Assembly: GCF_003096555.1 (NCBI RefSeq)
Contig: NZ_QEKM01000001.1
Span: forward strand, 930,001 to 994,000
Direction of reading: 5' to 3'
From: Simplicispira sp. 125
GTDB lineage: Bacteria; Pseudomonadota; Gammaproteobacteria; Burkholderiales; Burkholderiaceae_C
DNA: 64,000 bases
How positions within the stretch are numbered: position 1 is the first letter of the stretch; each line of letters opens with the position of its first letter. A program made the translations under genes and the position numbers. Below are positions 43,500 through 52,251 of this stretch, piece by piece. Below the pieces are notes generated by a model, which made no database searches, was not told the DNA's origin, and was given only the letters and a program-made list of their open reading frames with translations.

Positions 43500-43560
43500 G
43501 CACAGGGGCTTTGAAGGAGCCCAGTGTATTCGGGCCCGTGCCGTGTGATTCCATTTCTAA

Positions 43561-43721
43561 GGCGATGCTGAATAAGTCACCGCGATGATGCGCGCCGTGC
43601 ATCGGGATGGGATGCAAGGCGCAAACCGCAGCCATAGCCGCAGCTATGGCGAGGATTTGCAACGCCGCAGACCGCCCGAGGTACGGATGCGCAGCGCGTG
43701 AGGGACTTGTTCAGCATTGCC
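43561..43721. mobile_element. 161-bp MITE with IS5-like terminal inverted repeats
   Basis: The left end GGCGATGCTGAATAAGTC and the reverse complement of the right end GGCAATGCTGAACAAGTC match at 16 of 18 bases. The element is flanked by the direct repeat CTAA (43557-43560 and 43722-43725). A 4-bp CTAA target duplication and a GAAYAAGTC-type end fit the IS5 family, whose target is YTAR. It has no coding capacity. The centre holds a hairpin CCATAGC-CGCA-GCTATGG. Confidence 0.75.
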
Positions 43722-43723
43722 CT

Positions 43724-43803
43724 AAACCACTCGTGTCGTTGTGGCTTCGCCTTGCCGTGTTACAGCACTGATCGTAGGCTTCGCGCCTAAACACGAATGG
43801 TTT
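43724..43803. repeat. 80-bp palindromic unit next to the MITE
   Basis: AAACCACTCGTGT (43724-43736) is mirrored by ACACGAATGGTTT (43791-43803), with 12 of 13 bases matching. The interior has no coding frame. It may be a second non-autonomous element or a terminator-like structure; it directly abuts the MITE target duplication. Confidence 0.55.
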
Positions 43804-43845
43804 GGAAACAGAATGATGGGTAGAGCTGTCTGTAATGGTGTGGTT

Positions 43846-43910
43846 TTTGCTATTCTAAAAATAGCTAGCAACGCTTACCCATTAAGCGCTAGAGGCCGAA
43901 AATGCTTGAA
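43846..43910 (+). repeat. Copy 8 of the dispersed palindromic repeat (upstream of the metY stop)
   Basis: Forward orientation: ttttgctattctaaaaatag, ctagcaacgctt, accca, ttaagcgct, agaggccg, aaaatgctt. This copy is among the best preserved and can be used as a guide for the others. With the MITE and the 80-bp palindrome it fills the 450-bp gene-free stretch 43500-43949, in which nothing else is recognisable. Confidence 0.75.
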
Positions 43911-43949
43911 ATCCGGCCACTGTGTTGAAAGCAGCGGCCGGAGTGGTCT

Positions 43950-45233
43950 TCAGACCTTGTCCAGCGCCTGGGCCAGGTCAGCCTGCAGATCGTTGATGTG
44001 CTCGATGCCCACCGACAGGCGCACCATGTTCTCGCTCACACCGGCCTTTGCCAGCTCCTCAGGGTTGAGCTGGCGGTGCGTGGTCGATGCAGGGTGCGTG
44101 GCCAGCGACTTGGCGTCGCCGATGTTGACCAGGCGCGTGAACAGGTCCAGCGCGTCGAGGAAGCGTGCGCCAGCGGCACGCGGGTCGGCGTCGCTGCTCT
44201 TGAGGCCGAAGCTCAAGATACCCGAAGCCCGCCCGCCCATTTGGCGCTGCGCCAGCGCGTGGTCGGGGTGGTCGGGCAGCCCGGCATAGCGCACCCATTC
44301 CACCTTGGGGTGGCTTTGCAGGAACTTGGCCAGCGCCAGGGTGTTGTCGCAGGTGCGGTCCATGCGCAGCGGCAGGGTTTCGATGCCTTGCAGCGTGAGC
44401 CATGCGTTGAACGGCGAAATGGCCGCACCCATGTTGCGCAGCGGCACGACGCGGGCGCGGCCGATGTAGGCGGCGGCGCCCAGGGCTTCGGTGTAGACCA
44501 CGCCGTGGTAGCTCACGTCGGGCTCGTTCAGGCGCTTGAACCGGGCTTTGTGCTCTGCCCAGGGGAACTTGCCGCTGTCGACAATGATGCCGCCAATGCT
44601 GTTGCCGTGGCCGTTCATGTACTTGGTCAGCGCGTGCACCACGATGTCGGCGCCGTGTTCGATGGGGCGGCACAGGTAGGGACTGGGCACGGTGTTGTCC
44701 ACGATCAGCGGCACGCCAGCGTCGTGCGCCACCTTGGCCAGCGCTGCGATATCGGTCACGTTGCCCAGCGGGTTGCCGATCGATTCGCAGAACACCGCCT
44801 TGGTGCGCTCGTCAATCAGCTTGGCAAAACTGGCAGGGTTGGCGGCATCGGCAAAGCGCACTTCAATGCCTTGCTGCGGAAAGGTGTGGGCAAACAGGTT
44901 GTAGGTGCCGCCATACAGCGTGCTGGTCGAGACGATGTTGTCACCGGTCTCGGCAATGGTCTGGATGGCCGCGGTGATGGCCGCCATGCCCGAGGCCATG
45001 GCCAGGGCCGCCACACCGCCCTCGAGCGCTGCGACGCGCTGCTCCAGCACGTCGGTGGTCGGGTTCATGATGCGGGTGTAGATGTTGCCCGCCACCTTCA
45101 GGTCAAACAGGTCGGCGCCGTGCTGGGCGTTGTCAAAGGCGTAGGCCGTGGTCTGGTACAGCGGCACGGCGGCTGATTTGGTCGTCGGATCGGGGGAGTA
45201 ACCGGCGTGAACGGCAAGGGTTTCAATGCGCAT
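43950..45233 (-). CDS. metY: O-acetylhomoserine aminocarboxypropyltransferase (sulfhydrylase)
   Basis: PLP enzyme of the Cys/Met metabolism family making homocysteine from O-acetylhomoserine and sulfide. 427 residues from MRIETLAVHAGYSPDP. Motifs include YTRIMNPTTDVLEQRVAALEGG near 60, STSTLYGGTYNLF near 107 and the PLP lysine in VHALTKYMNGHGNSIGG near 205. The C-terminus VRLSVGIEHINDLQADL is typical. The frame extends upstream of 45233 but without family sequence; GGAGAGAC lies before the chosen ATG. It follows the ATPase gene on the same strand after 105 bp. Confidence 0.93.
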   Translation of the reverse strand: MRIETLAVHAGYSPDPTTKSAAVPLYQTTAYAFDNAQHGADLFDLKVAGNIYTRIMNPTTDVLEQRVAALEGGVAALAMASGMAAITAAIQTIAETGDNIVSTSTLYGGTYNLFAHTFPQQGIEVRFADAANPASFAKLIDERTKAVFCESIGNPLGNVTDIAALAKVAHDAGVPLIVDNTVPSPYLCRPIEHGADIVVHALTKYMNGHGNSIGGIIVDSGKFPWAEHKARFKRLNEPDVSYHGVVYTEALGAAAYIGRARVVPLRNMGAAISPFNAWLTLQGIETLPLRMDRTCDNTLALAKFLQSHPKVEWVRYAGLPDHPDHALAQRQMGGRASGILSFGLKSSDADPRAAGARFLDALDLFTRLVNIGDAKSLATHPASTTHRQLNPEELAKAGVSENMVRLSVGIEHINDLQADLAQALDKV

Positions 45234-45338
45234 GGTTGGAGTCTCTCTGGAGGGTGGTGGTGTGAGCGCACGCGCGCCCGGGCAAGTGGGCATTGTGCAT
45301 GCCCGAACCGGCCCGCGATCGAACAATTTGCTATGAGC

Positions 45339-48035
45339 TTATTTGGCGGCCCGCCTGCTGCGCAGGGCCTTTCCGACTTCCACGGCGATGTAAACGGTGG
45401 CGGCGGCGGCCAGGCAGATCAGCAGCTCTGACAGGCTGAGCGGCTGGGTCTTGAAGATGGGGTTGAGAAAAGGCACATAGATGGTGGCCATCTGCAGGGC
45501 AAAGGTGAGCAGCACGGCGCCCAGCAGTGGGCGGTTGCTCAGTAGTCCCAAGCGCCAGATGGGTTCGGATTCAGAGCGGATGGCGATGACATGCGCCATC
45601 TGGGCCAGGGTGAGCACCGTGAACACCATGGTTTGCCAGTGGGCATGGCCGGTGTGCAGGGCCCAGGCCTGCACGGCCAGGCACAACCCGGCAATCAGCA
45701 GGCCCATGAACAGGATGTGCTGCCACATGCCATGGGCGAACAGGCTCTCGTTCGGGGGTCGGGGCGGGCGTTGCATGATGCCGCGCTCGGCCGGTTCGGC
45801 CGCCAGAGCCAGGCCGGGCAGGCCGTCGGTGACCAGATTGACCCACAGGATATGGATGGGCAGCAGCGGAATGGGCAGAAACAGCAGCGGTGCGAGGAAG
45901 ATGGTCCAGACCTCGCCTGAATTGCCGGTCATGGCATAGCGCACAAATTTTCGGATGTTGTCGTAGATGCGGCGCCCCTCCTTCACTGCGGCCACGATGG
46001 TGGCGAAGTTGTCGTCGAGCAGCACCAGGCTGCTGGCCTCGCGTGCCACATCGGTGCCGCCGCGCCCCATGGCCACGCCAATGTCGGCGCGTTTGAGGGC
46101 CGGGGCATCGTTCACGCCATCGCCCGTCATGGCCACGAAATGCCCCTGGGCCTGTAGCGCCTCGACGATGCGAATCTTTTGTTCCGGGTCGACCCGCGCA
46201 TACACCTGCACCTGCTCGACCTGCGCACGCAGGGCCGCAGCGTCCAGCGTGGCTAGATCGGCGCCGGTGAGCACCGGGGCGTCGCTGCGAGTCACGATAC
46301 CCAGGCGGTGCGCAATGGCGCGTGCTGTGGCGGGGTGGTCGCCGGTGATCATCACAGGGGTGATGCCCGCGCTGATGCAGTCGCGCACGGCGGCCTGCGC
46401 CTCGGGGCGGGGCGGGTCGATAAGGGCGATCAGGCCCAGCAGTTCGAGCTGGCTTTCCACGGCATCGAGCGCATTGGTATCGGGCAGGCAGGCATGGTGG
46501 CGCCGGGCCAGGGCCAGCACGCGCAGGCCCTGTGCGGCCAGGGTGGAGGCGGTGGCCAGCACGCTGGCCCCGTCGAGTGGGGCGCCGCCTTCGGGCGTCC
46601 ATTGCGCGGTGCAGCGCGGCAGCAGCGATTCGGGCGCGCCCTTGGTGTAGGCCACAAAGCCATCGCCCTCCCGGTGGAAGGTCGTCATGCGCTTGCGGTC
46701 GGAATCGAAGGGCTGTTCCTGCACGCGCGGGCACGTGTGGTCCAGCTGGTCCTTGTCCAACCCGCCCGCGTGCGCAGCCAGTACCAGAGCGGTTTCGGTG
46801 GGGTCGCCCACCCAGGGTTTGGCCGTGGCGGGTGGGTCGCTTTCATCGGTGCCGTTGTGCCCGTGGCGCGTTGCGTCGTTGCACAGGGCTGCGGCGCGCA
46901 GCGCTTCGTGGTGCACGGGGCCGGGCAGGGCGTCGCCCGGTGTCCAGCGCTGGCCCAGGGCCAGCAGTTGTTCTGCCTGCATGCGGTTCTGGGTGAGGGT
47001 GCCGGTCTTGTCGGAGCAAATGGTGGTGACCGAGCCCAGAGTTTCGACCGAAGGCAGGCGGCGCACCAGCGCATGCACAGCCACCATGCGGCGTGCGCCC
47101 AGCGCCAGCAGCACCGTCACCACCGCAGGCAGCGCTTCGGGGATGGCCGCCACGGCCAGGCTGATGGCCGTGAGCGCCATCAGCAAGGGTGCCTCGCCGC
47201 GCAGCACGCCCACCACGAAAATGATCGCGCAGATGCCCAGTACCGCCAGTGCCAGGCGCTTGCCGAATGCGGCCAGGCGCAATTGCAAGGGGGTGCTGCG
47301 GTCCTCGCTGTCGAGCAACCGGGCTACTTTGCCCAGCTCGGTGTGCATGCCGGTGGCCACCACCAGACCACGGGCACGGCCATGGGTGGCCGTAGTGCCC
47401 TTGAATGCCATGTTGGTGCGGTCGCCCAGGGCACTGGCACCTGCAAAGGCCAGAGTGCCGGTTTGCTTGGCGACGGTGACGGATTCGCCCGTCAGCGCAG
47501 ATTCGTCCACCTGCAGTTGCGCAATCTCGATGAGGCGCAGGTCGGCTGGAATTTGGTTTCCAGCCTCCAGCAGCACGATGTCGCCCGGCACCAGGGCGCT
47601 GGCGGCCAGGTCCTGCACCTCTCCGCCGCGCAGCACGGTGGCATGCGCGGCCGCCAATTGCTGCAGCGCCGCCATGGCCTTGTCGGCGCGCCAGGCCTGC
47701 ACGAAACCGATGACGGCATTGAGCACCACGATGACCAGAATGACCAGTGTGTCTGTCAGTTCTCCCACCAGGCCTGAAACGATGGCGGCGCCCAGCAGCA
47801 CCAGAACCATGAAATCCTTGAATTGATCGACCAGCAGGCGGGGCCATCCGTGCGATGCGGGGCCCGCCAGTTCGTTCGCGCCATGCAGTTCGGTGCGGCG
47901 TCCCGCTTCGTCAGGATGCAGGCCGGTGTCCGGGTCCACGCCATGGGCGCGGGCCAGGTCCGGGATGTCGCGCAGGTGTGCGCCGCCCGTGGGCGCAGGG
48001 GCTTGAGAAGATGGCTGGGCCGGATCAGTTGCCAT
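45339..48035 (-). CDS. P-type cation-transporting ATPase (Ca2+/P2 type)
   Basis: 898 residues. N-terminal cation-ATPase domain (RAHGVDPDTGLHPDEAGRR), the actuator motif LTGESVTV near 185, TM4 IPEALPAVVTVLLALG near 300, the phosphorylated Asp in CSDKTGTLTQNRM near 343, and MTGDGVNDAPALK near 640. The C-terminal cation-ATPase domain has four helices. PEALP in TM4 fits Ca2+- or Na+-type P2 pumps rather than heavy-metal P1B pumps. Its start overlaps the stop of the upstream antiporter by 11 bp, so the two are translated together and probably handle the same ion. Confidence 0.9.
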   Translation of the reverse strand: MATDPAQPSSQAPAPTGGAHLRDIPDLARAHGVDPDTGLHPDEAGRRTELHGANELAGPASHGWPRLLVDQFKDFMVLVLLGAAIVSGLVGELTDTLVILVIVVLNAVIGFVQAWRADKAMAALQQLAAAHATVLRGGEVQDLAASALVPGDIVLLEAGNQIPADLRLIEIAQLQVDESALTGESVTVAKQTGTLAFAGASALGDRTNMAFKGTTATHGRARGLVVATGMHTELGKVARLLDSEDRSTPLQLRLAAFGKRLALAVLGICAIIFVVGVLRGEAPLLMALTAISLAVAAIPEALPAVVTVLLALGARRMVAVHALVRRLPSVETLGSVTTICSDKTGTLTQNRMQAEQLLALGQRWTPGDALPGPVHHEALRAAALCNDATRHGHNGTDESDPPATAKPWVGDPTETALVLAAHAGGLDKDQLDHTCPRVQEQPFDSDRKRMTTFHREGDGFVAYTKGAPESLLPRCTAQWTPEGGAPLDGASVLATASTLAAQGLRVLALARRHHACLPDTNALDAVESQLELLGLIALIDPPRPEAQAAVRDCISAGITPVMITGDHPATARAIAHRLGIVTRSDAPVLTGADLATLDAAALRAQVEQVQVYARVDPEQKIRIVEALQAQGHFVAMTGDGVNDAPALKRADIGVAMGRGGTDVAREASSLVLLDDNFATIVAAVKEGRRIYDNIRKFVRYAMTGNSGEVWTIFLAPLLFLPIPLLPIHILWVNLVTDGLPGLALAAEPAERGIMQRPPRPPNESLFAHGMWQHILFMGLLIAGLCLAVQAWALHTGHAHWQTMVFTVLTLAQMAHVIAIRSESEPIWRLGLLSNRPLLGAVLLTFALQMATIYVPFLNPIFKTQPLSLSELLICLAAAATVYIAVEVGKALRSRRAAK

Positions 48036-49065
48036 GCAGAAAAATCACATAGGTGTTGAGCAGGTAGACCGCCACAAGGGCCAGGCTGACGGCGCCCACG
48101 GCGCGCAGGACCCGGTCGCGTGGGCGGAAGAACAGGCCGACCATGGCCAGGCCAGTCATCACGATGGCCGATGCGGTCGAGACGGCGTGCACCAGTGATA
48201 CGTCGGCCAGCAAGGCGCCCTGGCGGTAAAAAAGGTCGTCTACGGCAATGATGGTGACGTTGAACAGGTTGCTGCCCAGCAGGTTGCCAATGGCCATGTC
48301 GAGCGCACCCAGGCGCAGGGCCGACAGGGTGACGGCCAGCTCCGGCAGGGTGGTGGCCATGGCCACGAACAGGCTGCCGACAAAACTGCGGTTCCAGCCC
48401 ATGGCGTGTGCCAGGTCAATCGCGGCGAAGGGCAGCCACAACCCTGCGAGCACAACCACCAGCGCCGCTAGCACAAAGCGCGCAATGGCCTGGCGCAGCA
48501 AAGCGGTTGCGGGGGCAGAAGCTGGCTCCATGTCCGTTTCGGTCGGGTGGGCGCGTTCATAGGCAAAGACAACGCGCATGGCCACTACATACAACACCAG
48601 CATGACGGGCGTCATCAGCCCCAGCCCCCAGCGCGAAGCCTGGGATACGTGGCCCGTAGCAGGCTGCGGTGCCAGTTGGCCGATCAGTAGGCCCAACAGC
48701 AAAAAGCCCAGCAGTACCACGCCAAAAGCAGCCGCCAGCACATGGCCCCGGTGGGCGCGGCTCCAGACAGGTTCGCGCCGGTGCAGCAGGTCGATCACCA
48801 CGAGAAATGCCAGGTTCAGCACGCAACTGCCCACGGCATTGCCCACAGCCAGGTTGGGCGCCTGGGCCAGGGTCACGCTGGTAATGCCGGTGGCCAGTTC
48901 TGGCAGAGAGGTGACGCTGGCGACCAGTGTCAGGCCAATCCAGCTCCCCGACAGCCCGGTGTGCCGTGCGATGGCATCGCCATAGCGCGAGAGCTGAAAG
49001 CCTGCGGTACCGATCAAGGCCGCGCAGGCAGCAAACTGCATCCAGGCCCAGGCAGCGGCACTCAT
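48025..49065 (-). CDS. Sodium/calcium exchanger-type cation antiporter (CaCA family)
   Basis: 346 residues, about ten membrane helices in two halves. The alpha repeats are visible: LTLVASVTSLPELATGI near 50 with NAVGSCVLNLAFLVV, and LFVAMATTLPELAVTLSALR near 245 with GNLLGSNLFNVTIIAVDD. An acidic loop lies between. This is the YrbG/CaxA-like pattern for Ca2+ exchange against Na+ or H+. Start ATG 49065; the frame is open upstream without family sequence. First gene of a two-gene ion unit with the P-type ATPase. Confidence 0.88.
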   Translation of the reverse strand: MSAAAWAWMQFAACAALIGTAGFQLSRYGDAIARHTGLSGSWIGLTLVASVTSLPELATGITSVTLAQAPNLAVGNAVGSCVLNLAFLVVIDLLHRREPVWSRAHRGHVLAAAFGVVLLGFLLLGLLIGQLAPQPATGHVSQASRWGLGLMTPVMLVLYVVAMRVVFAYERAHPTETDMEPASAPATALLRQAIARFVLAALVVVLAGLWLPFAAIDLAHAMGWNRSFVGSLFVAMATTLPELAVTLSALRLGALDMAIGNLLGSNLFNVTIIAVDDLFYRQGALLADVSLVHAVSTASAIVMTGLAMVGLFFRPRDRVLRAVGAVSLALVAVYLLNTYVIFLHGN

Positions 49066-49159
49066 GCGGCCAGGGGCCTCCAGGCGGCAGGCGATGAAAC
49101 GGGGCGGTGCAGTGAGACGCGGGTCATGGTGATTTCCAGGGCCCGCAGGGTGCCGCGCA

Positions 49160-51151
49160 TCAGGGCGCGCGCTGCGGACGGTGGGTGTAAAAGGTAACGG
49201 GGGTTTCGTGCGCTTGCTGGAGCACGTGGCGCTTGATCTTGCCGACGACATGCATTTCACAGGGCTTGCAGTCAAAGCGCAAGGTCAGCCGCTCGTTTCC
49301 GTTGACCAGTGTCAAGGGTTCGGCGCGAATCGTGCCCTGTACTCCTGTGACGCCCTTGGCCTGCTTGGGACATAGGCTCAAGGAATAGCGTACGCAGTGC
49401 TTGGTGATCATCAGGCTGACTTCGCCTTCTTCCTCGTGGCTTTCGTAAGCCGATGCGATCACCTTGACGCCATGGCGCGCATAGAAGTCGCGTGCCTTGT
49501 GGTTATACACATTGGCCAGGTAGGTCAGGGTGTCCTCGGGGTAGGGCGCTGGGGGCTCTACCGGCTGTGCGCGTTGCAGGCGCACCCAGCCATGGTTGCG
49601 CGCGGCTTCAAGGCTGGCCAAGGCATCGCGGCGCAAGGGGTTGAGCACCGAGGCAGGTATGAACCATGGCTGGGAGAACTGCAGCCTGATATCGTGCACG
49701 GCAAAGTGGCTGCTGCCAAAGCGGCCCAGTTGCTCGCGCAGGCTGGCTTCGGCCTGGGCCCTGTCCTGGGCAGTCTGGTGGGGCTGGGCCACCTCGGCTG
49801 TGCCGGTGAAACCGTCCTCGTCCGTCAGCGTGAGAGCGAATCCATGGGCGGTTTCGGCCAGTTGTACCCACAGGCCGATACGCCGGTCGCTCGACTTGCG
49901 GTCGAGGCCACGCACCCAATCCATGTCCCGGTTGCGGTTGATTTCTGTGCCCTTGCGCAGATCCTTAAAGCCTTCCATCGGATCTTTGGGGAAGACACGC
50001 CACTGGGTCGTGCTGCGTGGTGATGCGGGCTCAGCGCGGTTGATGGCCAAGCCGACCAGTTCCTTTTGCAGGTTGTAGTAGCACAGGCCGTCGCCGTTGT
50101 GCAGCACGGTTGCGGGGTTGCTCACTTCCAGCTCCACGAAATTTGGCCCCAGTTTTGTCACCCAGCCAATGGCTTGGCCGGGGTTTTTGGGGGTATCGAA
50201 GGCTCCAATGTCGTCTTTGCGTCCATTGACAAAGTAGTCGGTGAACTCGCGGTTGAAGTTTTGCAGTGGATCGGGCGTGAAGGTGAACCGGGTACGGCCG
50301 CTGGAAGCGCGGGCCAACGGGTGGGCAGAGTTTTCGCGCTCATCGATGATTTCGTCGAGCAAGGTGCGGTAGTGGGCGGTGATGTTCTTCACGTAGCCCA
50401 TGTCCTTGTAGCGTCCTTCGATTTTGAAGCTGCGCACCCCGGCATCGATAAGCGCACGCAGGTTATCGCTCTGGTTGTTGTCTTTCATCGAGAGCACATG
50501 CTTGTCGTGTGCAATGAAGCGGCCCTGTGCGTCGGTCACCTGGTAGGGCAGGCGGCAGGCCTGGCTGCAGTCGCCCCGGTTGGCGCTGCGGCCCGTTTGG
50601 GCATGGCTGATGTTGCACTGGCCGCTGTAGGCCACGCACAGCGCACCATGGATGAAAAACTCGATACTGCACCGCTCGGGGTTGGTGGCGGCGCGCACGG
50701 CGGCGATCTGCTGCACGGTCAGCTCGCGTGCCAGCACGATCTGGCTCAGGCCGGCGTCTTGCAGAAAGCGTGCTTTTTCAGGTGTGCGGATATCGGTCTG
50801 TGTGCTGGCGTGCAACTGGATCGGTGGCAGATCGATCTCCAGCAACCCCATGTCCTGGATGATGAGCGCATCGGCGCCCGCGTTGTAGACCTGCAAGGCC
50901 ATCTGGCGAGCATCCTCCAGTTCGTCGTCGCGCAAGATGGTGTTGAGCGTGATGAAGATGCGGCTGTTGAAGCGGTGCGCGTGCTTCACCAGGCGTTCAA
51001 TGTCCCGGATGTCGTTGCCCGCCCCGGCACGTGCGCCAAAGGCCGGGCCGCCAATGTAGACGGCGTCGGCGCCGTGGTCAATGGCCGCAATGCCGATGTC
51101 GGCGTCACGGGCGGGAGAGAGCAATTCAAGCTGGTGGGGCAGGAGGGACAT
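49160..51151 (-). CDS. rlhA: 23S rRNA C2501 hydroxylase RlhA (peptidase U32 family)
   Basis: 663 residues, colinear with E. coli RlhA (YdcP), not the shorter TrhP (YegQ). Near-identical blocks are LELLSPARDADIGIAAIDHG, HGADAVYIGGPAFGAR, HASTQTDIRTPEKA, the Cys-rich SGQCNISHAQTGRSANRGDC and SFKIEGRYKDMGYVKNITAH. The C-terminal part ends with MITKHCVRYSLSLCPKQAKG and FDCKPCEMHVVGKIKRH, where cysteines probably hold an Fe-S cluster. It hydroxylates C2501 of 23S rRNA using prephenate. ATG 51151; three codons upstream a TTG is not preferred. Confidence 0.92.
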   Translation of the reverse strand: MSLLPHQLELLSPARDADIGIAAIDHGADAVYIGGPAFGARAGAGNDIRDIERLVKHAHRFNSRIFITLNTILRDDELEDARQMALQVYNAGADALIIQDMGLLEIDLPPIQLHASTQTDIRTPEKARFLQDAGLSQIVLARELTVQQIAAVRAATNPERCSIEFFIHGALCVAYSGQCNISHAQTGRSANRGDCSQACRLPYQVTDAQGRFIAHDKHVLSMKDNNQSDNLRALIDAGVRSFKIEGRYKDMGYVKNITAHYRTLLDEIIDERENSAHPLARASSGRTRFTFTPDPLQNFNREFTDYFVNGRKDDIGAFDTPKNPGQAIGWVTKLGPNFVELEVSNPATVLHNGDGLCYYNLQKELVGLAINRAEPASPRSTTQWRVFPKDPMEGFKDLRKGTEINRNRDMDWVRGLDRKSSDRRIGLWVQLAETAHGFALTLTDEDGFTGTAEVAQPHQTAQDRAQAEASLREQLGRFGSSHFAVHDIRLQFSQPWFIPASVLNPLRRDALASLEAARNHGWVRLQRAQPVEPPAPYPEDTLTYLANVYNHKARDFYARHGVKVIASAYESHEEEGEVSLMITKHCVRYSLSLCPKQAKGVTGVQGTIRAEPLTLVNGNERLTLRFDCKPCEMHVVGKIKRHVLQQAHETPVTFYTHRPQRAP

Positions 51152-51210
51152 GGGGCGCAATTATCCCGCCGAGGGCGCCTACGCGCTGGCAGCCCCTGCG
51201 TTTCCCCGCT

Positions 51211-52080
51211 TTATGCGGGACTTGCCTGTCGTTGTGCCATGGCTTCTCCCAGGCGGATGGGCCGTGCGGCGGCCCAGTCGGGGTTGAACTGCAGCGGCCC
51301 TTGCGGAAATAGCATGACCACGGTGGAGCCGAGCAAAAAGCGGCCCATTTCCTCGCCCTGGCGCAGGGTGATCGACTGGTCGGCGTAGTCCCACCGGCGC
51401 GGCACATCGGGGCGCGGCGGGTTCACCAGGCCATGCCACACCGTGGCCATGCTGCCCACGATGGTGGCGCCCACCAGTACCAGCACGAAGGGTCCCTGGG
51501 CGCCATCGAATACGCAGACGACACGCTCGTTGCGCGCAAACAGGCCCGGCACACCGCGTGCGGTGGTGGGGTTGACAGAAAACAGGTCGCCGGGGACATG
51601 CACCATGTGTTGTAGCGTGCCGTCGCAAGGCATGTGGATACGGTGGTAGTCGCGCGGGCTCAGGTACAGGGTGGCGAAATGACCGTTCTGGAACTGTGCG
51701 CCCAGGGCGGCGTCTCCACCGACCAGCGCGGTGGTGGTGTAGCTGTGCCCTTTGGCCTGAAAGATCTGGTCCTGCTGTATGGGCCCGAACTGGCTGATGG
51801 CGCCGTCCACCGGACAAATCAGGTCGGCATTGGCCAGGGGCCGCGCACCCGTGCGCAAGGGGCGGGTGAAGAAGTCGTTGAAGCTGGCATAGCTGGCCGG
51901 GTCTGGATTGGCGGCTTCGGCCATGTTGACGCCGTAGCGGGCCACAAAACGGCGGATGAGGGTGGTGGTCAGCGCGCCGGCACGCGCCGATGCAATGCGC
52001 CCCGCAGCGACGGTCAAAGCCCGTTTGGGCATCAGGTACTGGGGCAGTACGGCAAGTCGATCGGACACGGCAGGGCTCAT
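51211..52080 (-). CDS. psd: Phosphatidylserine decarboxylase proenzyme
   Basis: Makes phosphatidylethanolamine in the inner membrane. 289 residues. SPRDYHRIHMPCDGTL near 148, NPTTARGVPGLFARNERV near 180 and the self-cleavage site LGSTVVMLFPQG near 258, where the serine becomes the pyruvoyl group. ATG 52080 (MSPAVSDRLAVLPQYLMPKR) gives the family length. An in-frame ATG at 52104 would add eight residues. Neither has a clear ribosome-binding site. Separate from rlhA by 59 bp on the same strand. Confidence 0.94.
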   Translation of the reverse strand: MSPAVSDRLAVLPQYLMPKRALTVAAGRIASARAGALTTTLIRRFVARYGVNMAEAANPDPASYASFNDFFTRPLRTGARPLANADLICPVDGAISQFGPIQQDQIFQAKGHSYTTTALVGGDAALGAQFQNGHFATLYLSPRDYHRIHMPCDGTLQHMVHVPGDLFSVNPTTARGVPGLFARNERVVCVFDGAQGPFVLVLVGATIVGSMATVWHGLVNPPRPDVPRRWDYADQSITLRQGEEMGRFLLGSTVVMLFPQGPLQFNPDWAAARPIRLGEAMAQRQASPA

Positions 52081-52251
52081 GGGGGAGTGGCGCAAGCGCG
52101 CCATTCTATCGGCGCGCGCTGCGATGACATGGCTGCGGCAAGGTCAATGAGCGGGCGCAGGCAGTACCGCCCCAACCAAGGCAAAATTCGCCCCCCTTCT
52201 GTCTGGTCAGCCACAGCATTGGCGCTGGGCGCGCTTGTTTTCTGCTTTCAA

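Noticed and set aside
43500..43949. Gene-free stretch considered for a small RNA or toxin-antitoxin pair
   Set aside because: All recognisable structure is explained by the MITE, the 80-bp palindrome and a repeat copy; no promoter plus terminator pair is clear.
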